Position numbers and translations under genes: made by a program
Notes under the pieces: generated by a model
Database searches by the model: none
Told to the model about the DNA's origin: nothing
Seen by the model: only the letters and a program-made list of their open reading frames with translations
In this document: positions 1 through 9,827 of the stretch, piece by piece
Layout: each line of letters starts with the position of its first letter
Position numbering within the stretch: position 1 is the first letter of the stretch
Assembly (NCBI RefSeq): GCF_013001025.1
Contig: NZ_CP053021.1
Coordinates: 1,364,001 to 1,428,000, forward strand
Source: Sphingobium yanoikuyae
Lineage (GTDB): Bacteria > Pseudomonadota > Alphaproteobacteria > Sphingomonadales > Sphingomonadaceae
Reading direction: 5' to 3'
DNA length: 64,000 bases

Positions 1-1367
1 ACCTTCATGTCGAAGCGGCTCGACACCTCGATCTGGGCGGGCTTCTTGTCGATCAGCACGACGCCGAAGCCATGGCCCATCAGCATCTGGGCCACGGTCT
101 GGCCGAACCGGCCATAGCCCACGATGATGGCGCTGCCGCGCGGCGCATCCTCCGGCCCCGGCAGGTCGTCGCGATCCTTGGGCTGGGCGAATTCGAACCG
201 GCGGGCGAACAGCATCAGGAAGGGCGTCGTCGCCATCGAGAAGGTGACGATCGCGCTGAACAGGCTCGCCGCCTGCGGTGCGATCAGATAGGCATTCTGC
301 GCCTGGGCGAAGAGGACGAAGCCGAATTCACCGCCTTGGGAGAGCAGCAGGCCGGCGCTCAGCGCCTGTTGCCAGGCCATGCCGAACAGCCGGGCGAGCA
401 GGGCGATGATCGCGGTCTTGGCGGCCACCAGCATCGCCGCCATGCCGATGACGAACAGGGGATTGGCGGCGACGGCGCGCAGGTCCAGCACCATGCCGAC
501 GGCCAGGAAGAAGAGGCCGAGCAGGATGGAGCGGAACGGCTCGACGTCGGATTCGATTTCGTGGCGATAGGGCGAGTCGGCCAGCATCACGCCCGCGACG
601 AAGGCGCCAAGCGCGGTCGAGAGATGCAGGCTGTGCATCACCGATGCGGCGGCCAGCACGGTGAACAGGCCGACTGCAACGAACAGTTCGCGCTCGCCCT
701 GCCGACCGACCAGATTGAGCAACGGTCGCAGGATGAAGCGGCCGGCCAGCACCAGCCCGGCGATCGCGGCGACGGTATAGCCGGCCAGCACCCATCCGGG
801 CGGGCCGCCGGCATCTGCCGGATTGCGGGAAAGAGCCGCGACGATGGTAATCAGCGGAACGATTGAGAGATCCTGGAACAGCAGGATCGAGAAGACCTTC
901 TCGCCAAAGGGCGAGTTGATGCGGCCGCTGCTCTTGAGGCTGGGCAGCACCTGCGCGGTCGAGGAGAGGGCGAGCGGCAGGCCAAGCGCGATCGCGGCGC
1001 CCCAGGTGAAGCCGGTCGAGTAGAAGATGATGGCGATGAGGGCGAGGCCGCACAGCACGACCTGCGCCAGGCCAAGCGCGAAGATGTCGCGCTTCAGTCG
1101 CCACAGGCGCGCGGGATGGAGTTCGAGCCCGACGAGAAAGAGCAGCAGGACGATGCCGATTTCGGCAATGGCCAGCTTCGATTCCGCGCCGCCGACGAGA
1201 CCCAGCCCTTGCGGGCCGACCAGCGCGCCGGCGACGAGATAGCCCAGCACCGCGCCCAGGCCGAAGCGGCGGAACAGCAGGACGAAGGCCACGGCGACGC
1301 CGAGCAGGATCACGCCTTCGGACAGGAGAACGTCGGTGGCCGACATGGCGGTTTCGGCGACCGGCAT
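1..1367 (-). CDS. Kef-type monovalent cation:proton antiporter (CPA2), 3' end cut by window
   Basis: This is an inner-membrane cation/proton exchanger of the CPA2 (KefB/KefC/RosB) family. The visible 455 residues begin MPVAETAMSATDVLLSEGV and run through about 12 hydrophobic segments typical of the Na_H_Exchanger domain. They then enter a cytoplasmic Rossmann (RCK/TrkA-N) domain with the NAD-binding loop VGYGRFGQ. The gene runs off the left edge inside that domain, so any C-terminal TrkA-C domain is not visible. The start ATG shares one base with the stop of the upstream scaffold gene (TGATG), which suggests translational coupling; a second in-frame ATG lies seven codons later. Which cation it carries cannot be told from the sequence. 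Family assignment is firm; a role in potassium efflux or stress is only family knowledge. Confidence 0.88.
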   Translation of the reverse strand, partial: MPVAETAMSATDVLLSEGVILLGVAVAFVLLFRRFGLGAVLGYLVAGALVGPQGLGLVGGAESKLAIAEIGIVLLLFLVGLELHPARLWRLKRDIFALGLAQVVLCGLALIAIIFYSTGFTWGAAIALGLPLALSSTAQVLPSLKSSGRINSPFGEKVFSILLFQDLSIVPLITIVAALSRNPADAGGPPGWVLAGYTVAAIAGLVLAGRFILRPLLNLVGRQGERELFVAVGLFTVLAAASVMHSLHLSTALGAFVAGVMLADSPYRHEIESDVEPFRSILLGLFFLAVGMVLDLRAVAANPLFVIGMAAMLVAAKTAIIALLARLFGMAWQQALSAGLLLSQGGEFGFVLFAQAQNAYLIAPQAASLFSAIVTFSMATTPFLMLFARRFEFAQPKDRDDLPGPEDAPRGSAIIVGYGRFGQTVAQMLMGHGFGVVLIDKKPAQIEVSSRFDMK

Positions 1368-1789
1368 CAGGCGTCCGCCATCCGTGCGGCTTCGGCAATC
1401 GCTTCGAAACCGAGCCGGATCGAGGGATGGCGCGCAGGATAGCCGCGGGCCGGCGCCAGCACGGCAAGGCCGGGCCAGAAATCCAGATCTTCGCTCTCGC
1501 CCGACAGATAGGCGGCCAGCTTGTCGCGCGCCTCTGCCAGTTCGTCAGCAGTGAGGCCGATCGCCTGGGCCGCCATCAGCGCGGCGGAGGCCTGGCCCAG
1601 CGCGCAGGCCTTCACGTCCAGGCCCATTTCGGCGAGCTTGCCGTCGGCCATGCGGACATCGGCCGTGATGCGCGAGCCGCAGGTCGGCGACCGCTTCTCC
1701 ACGCTGGCTTGCGGATCGGCCAGCCGCTGGTGGTGCGGGATGCTCGCCGCGAGGCGAAGAATGTCGTTATTGTAGAGGGATGCGCTCAT
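1367..1789 (-). CDS. IscU/SufU-like iron-sulfur cluster scaffold protein
   Basis: This is a small (140 aa) protein of the NifU_N/IscU/SufU scaffold family, on which Fe-S clusters are built before transfer to apoproteins. Two of the three expected cysteines are visible, in TCGSRITADV and in KACALGQASAA. In the C-terminal region, where IscU/SufU have the third cysteine, the aligned stretch reads PARHPSIRLGFEAI with no cysteine. I chose the ATG at 1789 over an in-frame ATG 15 codons upstream because GGAGGGAT lies just before it. It is coupled to the antiporter downstream (TGATG). It is a stand-alone gene, not inside an isc or suf operon here, so its role as a general scaffold is uncertain; it could serve a specialised Fe-S task. 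Confidence 0.8.
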   Translation of the reverse strand: MSASLYNNDILRLAASIPHHQRLADPQASVEKRSPTCGSRITADVRMADGKLAEMGLDVKACALGQASAALMAAQAIGLTADELAEARDKLAAYLSGESEDLDFWPGLAVLAPARGYPARHPSIRLGFEAIAEAARMADA

Positions 1790-1840
1790 TATCCCTCCAT
1801 GTAGGACAGTTATGCCTGCGGGAGAAGGCGGCAAAATGGC

Positions 1841-2737
1841 CTAGGGGCCGCGATAGCGCAGCGCGTCCACCAATATGCTGAACGCAGCGGCCGGCTGGCG
1901 GCGGCTGGGATAATAGAGATGATAGCCGGCAAAGGGCGGGCACCAGTCCTCCAGCACCGGGATCAGCCGGCCTTCGTCGATATCCGCGCGCACCTGATCC
2001 TCCATCACGAAGGCGAGGCCGAAGCCGGCGAGGGCGGCGCGGCGGATCATCTCGATGCTGTTGAACGCCAGTTGCCCCTCCACCCGCACCCGGATTTCAT
2101 GGTCGTCCTTTTCCAGTTCCCAGGCGTAAAGGCCGCCGGCGCTGCGCAGGCGCAGATTGATGCAGTCATGAGCGGCCAGATCCTGCGGCGTGCGCGGCAC
2201 CGGGCGGCTGGCGAAATAGGCGGGCGCGCCGACCACGATCATGCGCAGGTCCGGGCCGATGCGCACGGCGACCATATCCTTGGCGATCGCCTCGCCCAGC
2301 CGCACGCCAGCATCGAAGCGTTCCTTGACGATGTCGACAAAGCCGGAATCGATGCTCAATTCGACATGGATGTCGGGATAGCGCGGCAACAGCCGTTGCA
2401 ATGCTGGCCAGACGACCGTGTTGCTGGCATGTTCGGCAGCGGTGATGCGGATGGTGCCGGCCGGCCTTTCGCGCAGGTCGCCGAGCGAAGCCAGTTCGGT
2501 CGCGATGCTGTCGAGCGCCGGGCGCAGCGTGGCGGACAGGCGATCGCCGGCCTCGGTCAGGGACACGCTGCGGGTGGTGCGGGTCAGTAGGCGCACGCCC
2601 AGGCGCGTTTCCAGCCGCCTGATGGTATGGCTGAGCGCGGACTGCGACGTGCCGAGCAGCGCGGCCGCTCGGGTGAAATTGCCGGTGTCGGCGACCATCA
2701 GGAAGGCGTTGAGGTCGACCAGCTCTTCGCGCCGCAT
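1841..2737 (-). CDS. LysR-family transcriptional regulator
   Basis: A 298-aa LysR-type regulator. It has an N-terminal winged helix-turn-helix (about residues 1-60, with FTRAAALLGTSQSALSHTIR) and a substrate-binding effector domain (about 90-295). The C-terminal part (YHLYYPSRRQPAAAFSILVDALR) is typical of the group that regulates adjacent oxidoreductases. It is divergent from the aldo/keto reductase at 2837, with a 99-nt shared promoter containing a T-N11-A palindrome. By the usual logic of this family, it most likely controls that reductase and itself. The effector is unknown. Confidence 0.92.
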   Translation of the reverse strand: MRREELVDLNAFLMVADTGNFTRAAALLGTSQSALSHTIRRLETRLGVRLLTRTTRSVSLTEAGDRLSATLRPALDSIATELASLGDLRERPAGTIRITAAEHASNTVVWPALQRLLPRYPDIHVELSIDSGFVDIVKERFDAGVRLGEAIAKDMVAVRIGPDLRMIVVGAPAYFASRPVPRTPQDLAAHDCINLRLRSAGGLYAWELEKDDHEIRVRVEGQLAFNSIEMIRRAALAGFGLAFVMEDQVRADIDEGRLIPVLEDWCPPFAGYHLYYPSRRQPAAAFSILVDALRYRGP

Positions 2738-3823
<1,086 letters not shown>

Positions 3824-3921
3824 CGAACTGTGGGCCGGGGTGTTTCCCCGGCCCATTGCGCGTTTGTCCCTGTCCGCCTATCGCCGCCGCGAACGGCCGG
3901 AACGAAAAGGATAGCGCGGCG

Positions 3922-4377
3922 ATGCACATATTGGTCGATGCCGACGCCTGCCCGGTGAAGGAGGAAATCTACAAGGTTGCCTTCCGCCATGGCGTGCCGG
4001 TCACCATCGTCAGCAACAGCCCGATCCGCATTCCGGCGCATGAGTTGATCGACCGCGTGGTGGTGAGCGACGGGTTCGACGCCGCCGATGACTGGATCGC
4101 CGAACGCGCCGGTGCCGATGCGCTCTGCATCACCGCCGACATCCTGCTCGCCGACCGTTGCCTCAAGGCCGGTGCCGGGGTGATCTCCCCCAACGGCAAG
4201 CCCTTCACCAGCGCCTCGATCGGTAGCGCGATTGCTGTGCGGGCGATCATGGCGGACCTGCGCGCCGGCGCCGTGGGCGATCCAATCGGCGGGCCGCCGC
4301 CTTTCTCCAAGACGGATCGTTCGCGCTTCCTGTCCGCGCTGGACGAGGCCATCGTGCGGATCAAGCGGGGGCGGTGA
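3922..4377 (+). CDS. YaiI/YqxD (DUF188) family protein
   Basis: A 151-aa member of the YaiI/YqxD/DUF188 family, a PIN-like fold group of unknown function, probably a nucleic-acid-acting enzyme. It starts at MHILVDADACPVKEE, the family's conserved N-terminus with acidic residues, and has ITADILLADRCLKAGA and the C-terminal GGPPPFSKTDRSRF signature. The longest open frame starts 34 codons earlier, but that part is not family sequence and AAGG lies before the chosen ATG. Its stop overlaps the next gene's start (TGATG), so the two are probably one operon. Confidence 0.92.
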   Translation: MHILVDADACPVKEEIYKVAFRHGVPVTIVSNSPIRIPAHELIDRVVVSDGFDAADDWIAERAGADALCITADILLADRCLKAGAGVISPNGKPFTSASIGSAIAVRAIMADLRAGAVGDPIGGPPPFSKTDRSRFLSALDEAIVRIKRGR

Positions 4378-5549
4378 TGGGCGATTATGATGCGATAATC
4401 CTGGGTGCCGGCGCCGCGGGTATGATGTGCGCCGCGACTGCCGGCCAGCGCGGCCGCCGGGTGCTGCTGGCCGACCATGCCGATGCACCGGGCAAGAAGA
4501 TCCTTATCTCCGGCGGTGGGCGCTGCAATTTCACCAATACCCATACCGCTGCCGACCGCTATCTGTCGGCCAATCCGCATTTCGCCAAATCGGCGCTGGG
4601 CCGCTACACGCCGCAGGATTTCCTTACCCTGATCGGCCGCTATGGCATTGCCTGGCATGAAAAGACGCTGGGGCAGCTGTTCTGCGACGGATCGGCGAAA
4701 CAGGTCGTGGCGATGCTGGAAGAGGAATGCGCGGCCGGCGGCGTGACCATGGCGCTGGGCCAGCCGGTGACGGATATCAGCCATGGCGATGGCCTGTTTC
4801 GCGTCAAGCTGGGCGATCGCATCGTGTCGGCGCCGTCTTTGGTGCTGGCGACCGGTGGCCCGTCCATCCCGAAATTGGGCGCGACGGGCATCGCCTATGA
4901 GGTCGCGCGCCAGTTCGATCTCAAGGTGGTGCAGCCCCGGCCGGCACTGGTGCCCTTCACCCTGGGGCCGGACGACGCCCTGTTCCAGTCGCTCTCCGGT
5001 GTATCGGCCGAGGTGGAGGTGCGCTGGAACAAGACCCGGTTTCGCGAGGCGGCGCTGTTCACCCATCGCGGCCTCTCCGGCCCGGCGATGCTGCAGATTT
5101 CCTCCTATTGGGAACATCGCACGCCGATCCACGTCAATTTCCTGCCCGACCTCGGCGTGGACTGGTTGCTGGCCGAAAAGCGCAACCGTCCACGCACCGG
5201 CTTGCGGCGTATGCTGGCCGAGCATTTTCCCGAGCGCATGGCGGACGCCCTGCTCGAACGGATCGGGGCGCAGGGCGACCTTGGCAATCTGCCCGACAAG
5301 ACCCTGCGCCAGATTGGCGAGCGGCTGGCGGGCTGGTCCTTCATACCGTCCGGCACCGAAGGCTATGCCAAGGCGGAGGTCACGGTCGGCGGCATCGCCA
5401 CCGCTGGCCTGTCGTCGCGGACGATGGAAGCCGCCAAGGTGCCGGGCCTCTACGCCATTGGCGAGGCGGTCGACGTCACCGGCTGGCTCGGCGGCTATAA
5501 TTTCCAATGGGCCTGGGCCAGCGGCTGGGCGGCGGGGCAGGCGCTCTAG
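4377..5549 (+). CDS. BaiN/HI0933-type NAD(P)/FAD-dependent oxidoreductase
   Basis: A flavoprotein of about 390 aa in the HI0933/BaiN family. The N-terminus has the dinucleotide-binding motif ILGAGAAGMMCAA. It is followed by the family signature ISGGGRCNFTN (about residue 45) and, near the end, a second FAD contact in GEAVDVTGWLGGYNFQWA. The start is either the ATG at 4377 or a GTG one codon upstream; the ATG overlaps the preceding stop. The reaction is not known for most members. The 3' end overlaps the convergent histidine kinase gene by the four bases CTAG, shared by both stop codons. Confidence 0.9.
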   Translation: MGDYDAIILGAGAAGMMCAATAGQRGRRVLLADHADAPGKKILISGGGRCNFTNTHTAADRYLSANPHFAKSALGRYTPQDFLTLIGRYGIAWHEKTLGQLFCDGSAKQVVAMLEEECAAGGVTMALGQPVTDISHGDGLFRVKLGDRIVSAPSLVLATGGPSIPKLGATGIAYEVARQFDLKVVQPRPALVPFTLGPDDALFQSLSGVSAEVEVRWNKTRFREAALFTHRGLSGPAMLQISSYWEHRTPIHVNFLPDLGVDWLLAEKRNRPRTGLRRMLAEHFPERMADALLERIGAQGDLGNLPDKTLRQIGERLAGWSFIPSGTEGYAKAEVTVGGIATAGLSSRTMEAAKVPGLYAIGEAVDVTGWLGGYNFQWAWASGWAAGQAL

Positions 5550-7264
5550 GCACGCCCCACGGTCTGCGCCTGCGCGGCCGCGATGCTGGCCTGAAGATGC
5601 TGGCGGCGGAAGGGCTTGGAAAGGCGCGGAATATCCGGGGCGATCAGGTCGACGCCTTCATAGCCCGATATGATGAGCAGCGCGATCTCGGGATGGTCGA
5701 CGCGCAACCGCAGCGCCAGTTCGGCGCCGGTCATGCCGGGCATGATATGGTCGGTGACGACGATGTCGGGCCGGAAATCGGCGGCGATCATGCTGAGTCC
5801 CAGTTCGGCATTGTCGATGTCGACCACGTCATAGCCAAGGTCGGTCAGCATTTCCCGCGTGCCATGGCGGACCAGGGCATTGTCGTCGATCAGCAGCACC
5901 TTGCCTTGCGTTGCTGTGATCTCGCCGCCATCACCATCCGCCACCACGGCCACCGGCTTCTGCTTCTCGATCGGCAGCCAGAGCTGGACTTCCGTGCCCT
6001 GGCCCACTTCGCTGACGATTTCGAGCGCACCGCCCAACTGGCCGGCCAGGCCATGCGCCATGGACAGGCCAAGCCCGGTGCCATGACCGACCGGCTTGGT
6101 CGTGAAGAAGGGCTCGGTTGCAGATGCCTGGACCGCCGGGGTCATGCCGATGCCGGTGTCGGTGATGCGCAGGCAGACAAATTGGCCGGGGATCAGTGGC
6201 ACGGGGAGGCGGCTCTTGCACCGTTCGGCGGAAATGATGACCTGGCCGCCGTTCGGCATGGCGTCGCGCGCGTTGACCACCAGGTTGAGGATGGCCAGTT
6301 CCAGCTGATGTCGATCGGCGCGTACCGGCGGCACATCCGGCGCGGCATCGACATGGAGAATGATCTGCGGGCCGACCGTGCTGACCAGCAAGGTCTGCAT
6401 ATTCTCCAGCGTCTCGGAAAGATTGACCGATGTCGGTTGCAACGGCTGGCGACGGCCGAAGGCCAGCAGCCGCTTGACCAGCGTCTGCGCGGTTTCCGCC
6501 GCCTGCATCGCGATATTGGCGGTACGGGCGACCGCTTCGGGGGATCGACCACCGGCGATGATCTGGTCCAGCCCGCCGATGATCGGCGTCAGCAGATTGT
6601 TGAAGTCATGCGCGACATGCCCGGTCAACTGGCCCAGCACGTCCATCTTCTGGATTTGCCGCAGCTTGTCCTGCGCGCTTTCCAGTTCGCTCGTGCGTTC
6701 GCGCACGCGCTGGTCTAGATGATCGTTCAGGGATTCGAGTGCGCTGAAGAGTCGGCCATTTTCGAGTGCGGTGGACGCGGCCCGTGCCAGCGCTTCGAGC
6801 AGCGAAATCTCATTGTCGGTCGGCATCGCCGGTTCGGACCAATAGGCGCCCACGGCGGCGATCGGGTCGACCCGGCCGATCGGCACCATGATCATGCTGC
6901 GGACGAAGGTCTGGCTATAGGCATCGACCGGCACCCGGACATCGTCGAATATGTCGGCGATGACCGCGGTTTCCTGGTTCAGCATCGCCCAGCCGGACAC
7001 ACAGGTTTCCGCCGGGAATCGTTGCCCGGCCCATAAAGGCGCCTTGGCGTCCTCGGCGATATAATGGCATTTGTCGCCGTCGCGCAGCACGACCGCGATA
7101 CCGTCTGCGCCGACGGCGCGGCGGGCGAAGGCGCGCAGGACGGCGACCACCGCATCCAGGGACCGCGCGCCGGCCAGGGCTTCCATGGCCTCGGCCGCTA
7201 TGGTCCAGCGGGCCGCGAGCGCCTTCTGAGTCGAATGGTCTTCCCGGCCATATGCTCCATTCAT
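5546..7264 (-). CDS. hybrid sensor histidine kinase with GAF input and C-terminal receiver
   Basis: A 572-aa cytoplasmic hybrid kinase with no transmembrane segment. The order is a GAF domain (about 25-170), a coiled coil (about 170-208), a HisKA dimerisation domain with phospho-acceptor His219 in GHVAHDFNNLLTPI, a HATPase domain (N box ILNLVVNARDAM, G boxes TGIGMTP and GTGLGLSMAHG), then a CheY-like receiver (VLLIDDN, phospho-acceptor Asp in VVTDHIMPG, Lys in RLSKPF). The GAF input suggests sensing of a small ligand or redox state. No partner regulator lies beside it; the receiver may pass phosphate on or feed back. AGAGGT precedes the ATG. The start is followed upstream by a 170-nt gene-free stretch that must hold its promoter. 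Confidence 0.93.
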   Translation of the reverse strand: MNGAYGREDHSTQKALAARWTIAAEAMEALAGARSLDAVVAVLRAFARRAVGADGIAVVLRDGDKCHYIAEDAKAPLWAGQRFPAETCVSGWAMLNQETAVIADIFDDVRVPVDAYSQTFVRSMIMVPIGRVDPIAAVGAYWSEPAMPTDNEISLLEALARAASTALENGRLFSALESLNDHLDQRVRERTSELESAQDKLRQIQKMDVLGQLTGHVAHDFNNLLTPIIGGLDQIIAGGRSPEAVARTANIAMQAAETAQTLVKRLLAFGRRQPLQPTSVNLSETLENMQTLLVSTVGPQIILHVDAAPDVPPVRADRHQLELAILNLVVNARDAMPNGGQVIISAERCKSRLPVPLIPGQFVCLRITDTGIGMTPAVQASATEPFFTTKPVGHGTGLGLSMAHGLAGQLGGALEIVSEVGQGTEVQLWLPIEKQKPVAVVADGDGGEITATQGKVLLIDDNALVRHGTREMLTDLGYDVVDIDNAELGLSMIAADFRPDIVVTDHIMPGMTGAELALRLRVDHPEIALLIISGYEGVDLIAPDIPRLSKPFRRQHLQASIAAAQAQTVGRA

Positions 7265-7434
7265 CGTGTGACCTCTGAAGTGGAAGGGAATCGCACTATA
7301 TCATCGATCAGACGGGCAGGGGAAATGGAGATTTGTCAGTAGGTTAAGACTAGGTATGATTACATAATATACGCAATTTTACGGCTTGTTCGTGCGGGCG
7401 CGAAGCCATGAAATGCGGGGGGTCGAAATCGCCG

Positions 7435-9510
7435 TCATGGCTGCGGCGGTTCATTTTCCTGGGGCTGGGTCGGCGCGATCCGCGGTGGGGGCACGCCCTG
7501 CGGCGGCAGCGGCAAAGGCTGGTCGGACGGAATGCGAAGCTGGTTGCCATCGATCGTGACGGTCATTCCGCCCTGATCCATGCCGACGCCGACATTGCCG
7601 ATGCCGGTTTCGACGCTGACATTGGCGATGGCGTTTACCAGGTCGGGATCTTGCTCTTCCTCGGGCACCTTCTCGACTGGCTCGTTGATGGCGCCGGCCA
7701 TGAAATTGCGCCAAATACGTGCTGGCACACCGCCGCCGGCCGCGCCGCCGGGCAGCGGGGCATTGTCGTCATTGCCGATCCACACTGCCGTCACCAGGCC
7801 GCCGGCATAGCCGACGAAAATCGCGTCGCGACTATCCTGGGTCGTGCCGGTCTTGCCAAAGGTGCTGGTGCGCAGCGCGGCGGCGCTGCCAGTGCCGCGA
7901 TTGGCGGCGGACGACAGGAGGTCGCGGATCATTTCGAGCTGGTCGTCGCTGAAATGACGCTGGCGCTTCATCAGGCGATCGAACCAGCCCTGTTCCTCGG
8001 GGGGCAGGCCATGGGCGAGCACCGGATAGGCGCCGGCCGCCACCGACGCATAGGCCTCGGCCAGTTCCACCAGCGGGATTTCCGACGTGCCGAGCGCGAG
8101 GCTGAGATCCTCGGTCAGCGGCGCGGTAACGCCCAGATCGCGGGCAACCTTGATGACATTGTCGACGCCGACCTTCTGGGTCAGGCGCACGGCTGCCACA
8201 TTGCTCGACGCGGCAAAGGCCTGGCGCAACGTGATGCGGCCGCGATATTTGCCGCCATGATTGGCCGGGCGATAGGTGCCGGTGGTGATCGGCGTATCCT
8301 CGATCATGTCGTCGGGCGTCATGCCGGCGCGGAACGCGGCGAGATAGACGAACAGCTTGAAGGTGGAGCCGGGCTGGCGCTTCGCCTGCACGGCGCGGTT
8401 GAAGCTGCTCTTCTCGTAATTCTTGCCGCCGATCATGGCGACGACGCTGCCGTCGGGCTTCATCGCCACCAGCGCCACCTGTGCCCCGCCCAGCGGCGCG
8501 CGCCGGATCGCGGCTTCGGCGAGGCGCTGGATGCGCCAGTCGAGCGTCGTCTTCACCTCCTGCGCGCCATAGACGGCGCCCGCCCGGTCGCGCGCTTCGG
8601 GCAGCACCCAGTCGGCAAAATAGGTGCCGCTGGTGGCATCCGGGGACTCGCGCACATCAAGGCGGGCCGGGGCGAGCTGATCGCGCTGGGCCTTGCTGAT
8701 ATAGCCGGCCTCGACCATCGCCTGCGTCACCAGCGCGGCGCGGGCGCGCGCGCCCTTCAGGTTGCTGGTCGGTGCAAGGCGCGAGGGCGCCTTCAGCAGG
8801 CCGGCCAGCATCGCGGCCTGGGATATGGTCAGCCGTTCGGGCTGACGATCGAAATAATGGAGCGAGGCGGCGCGCAGGCCATAGACATTGTCGCCGAAAT
8901 AGACGTTCGAGAGGTAGCGTTCGAGGATCTGGTCCTTGGTCAGCCAGGCCTCCAGCCAGAAGGCGATCAGCGCTTCGCGCGCCTTGCGGCCCATGGTCCG
9001 ATCGCTCGACAGGAATACGCCCTTGGCCAGCTGCTGGGTGATGGTGCTGCCGCCCTGCGATGATCCATCGGACCAGATATTGTGCCACATGGCGCGGGCG
9101 ATGCCGCGCGGATCGACACCCCAATGGTCATAGAAGCGGCGATCCTCGATCGCCATGAAGGCCTGGGGGACATGGGCGGGCAGCTTGGCCACCTCCACCG
9201 GCTTGTCGATGATGGCGCCGCGCCGCGCGACCAGATGGCCGTCGGCCGACATCAGGCTGATGCTGGGCGGGGCAATGGGCTGGAGCGAACGCGACATCGG
9301 CGCCGTCACCGCCAGCCAGGCGATGATCAGCATCAACAGGGCCAGCCCCACCGCCACGATCCAGCCGAAAATCTGCAGCCGCCGCTTCCACGGGGTGGGC
9401 GGGGCAAAGGCGCTGGGCGGGCCGGCGCCGAACGGGCGCGCTTCGTCAGCAGCCGGGGCGGGCGTGCCGGTAGGGGCGGGGTTGGGCAATTCGGTCATCG
9501 GCACGGCCAT
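7435..9510 (-). CDS. penicillin-binding protein 1A family (bifunctional transglycosylase/transpeptidase)
   Basis: A 691-aa class A PBP that polymerises and cross-links peptidoglycan. A proline-rich cytoplasmic tail (about 1-42) is followed by one membrane anchor (about 45-70). The GT51 glycosyltransferase domain follows (EDRRFYDHWGVDPRGIARA with the catalytic Glu; QGGSTITQQLAKGVFL). The transpeptidase domain has SxxK in GSTFKLF, SxN in ASSNVAAVRL and KTG in FGKTGTTQDSRDA. A proline-rich C-terminal tail (about 645-691) ends PQENEPPQP. An alternative start is four codons downstream. It is monocistronic and divergent from a small membrane-protein gene at 9618. Confidence 0.95.
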   Translation of the reverse strand: MAVPMTELPNPAPTGTPAPAADEARPFGAGPPSAFAPPTPWKRRLQIFGWIVAVGLALLMLIIAWLAVTAPMSRSLQPIAPPSISLMSADGHLVARRGAIIDKPVEVAKLPAHVPQAFMAIEDRRFYDHWGVDPRGIARAMWHNIWSDGSSQGGSTITQQLAKGVFLSSDRTMGRKAREALIAFWLEAWLTKDQILERYLSNVYFGDNVYGLRAASLHYFDRQPERLTISQAAMLAGLLKAPSRLAPTSNLKGARARAALVTQAMVEAGYISKAQRDQLAPARLDVRESPDATSGTYFADWVLPEARDRAGAVYGAQEVKTTLDWRIQRLAEAAIRRAPLGGAQVALVAMKPDGSVVAMIGGKNYEKSSFNRAVQAKRQPGSTFKLFVYLAAFRAGMTPDDMIEDTPITTGTYRPANHGGKYRGRITLRQAFAASSNVAAVRLTQKVGVDNVIKVARDLGVTAPLTEDLSLALGTSEIPLVELAEAYASVAAGAYPVLAHGLPPEEQGWFDRLMKRQRHFSDDQLEMIRDLLSSAANRGTGSAAALRTSTFGKTGTTQDSRDAIFVGYAGGLVTAVWIGNDDNAPLPGGAAGGGVPARIWRNFMAGAINEPVEKVPEEEQDPDLVNAIANVSVETGIGNVGVGMDQGGMTVTIDGNQLRIPSDQPLPLPPQGVPPPRIAPTQPQENEPPQP

Positions 9511-9617
9511 GCTGTATTATGTTGTTGATACGGTCAAGTCTGTCCCGCGACGGGACATCCCGGATTTTACGAAATTTGCCATGGAACTAATGGTAAATAT
9601 CGCGTTAACCAATCCTT

Positions 9618-9827
9618 ATGAGAAACCGAGTCCTCGTCCTCACCAACGAAGCCGCCCGGCACCCCTTTCGGCAGCGGCTGCCCCGTCACATTTTCCAGCT
9701 GACGGACGATGCGTCGTCGCAGGCGCGTCGCCGCCGCGATGTGGCCGTCTCCGACGACAATGACTGGAAGCTGTTCGTGCTGAGCTTCTCGGCCTTCTTC
9801 ACAGCTTTCTACAGCTTCATCTTCTAA
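9618..9827 (+). CDS. small C-terminally anchored membrane protein, unknown
   Basis: A 69-aa protein. The N-terminal 45 residues are polar and arginine-rich (ARRRRDVAV); the C-terminal 20 residues form one hydrophobic aromatic span, LFVLSFSAFFTAFYSFIF. That layout suggests a single-span inner-membrane protein with the N-terminus in the cytoplasm. I do not recognise a named family. Support for a real gene: it fills the space between two convergent/divergent neighbours, its stop overlaps the stop of the convergent transporter gene by three or four bases, and the hydrophobic tail is too regular for chance. No strong ribosome site is visible. It could relate to the divergent PBP gene, but that is only proximity. 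Confidence 0.6.
   Translation: MRNRVLVLTNEAARHPFRQRLPRHIFQLTDDASSQARRRRDVAVSDDNDWKLFVLSFSAFFTAFYSFIF

Noticed and set aside
328..1467. A 379-aa open frame on the minus strand over the antiporter region
   Set aside because: Arginine/proline-rich, no family motif; it is a frame-shifted shadow of the Kef-type gene, whose true frame has clear membrane spans and an RCK motif.
3969..5507. A 512-aa minus-strand open frame
   Set aside because: Lies antisense to the YaiI and flavoprotein genes, both with firm motifs; Gln/Arg/His-rich composition typical of high-GC antisense frames.
7408..9063. A 551-aa plus-strand open frame
   Set aside because: Antisense to the PBP gene, which has all catalytic motifs; no recognisable domain.
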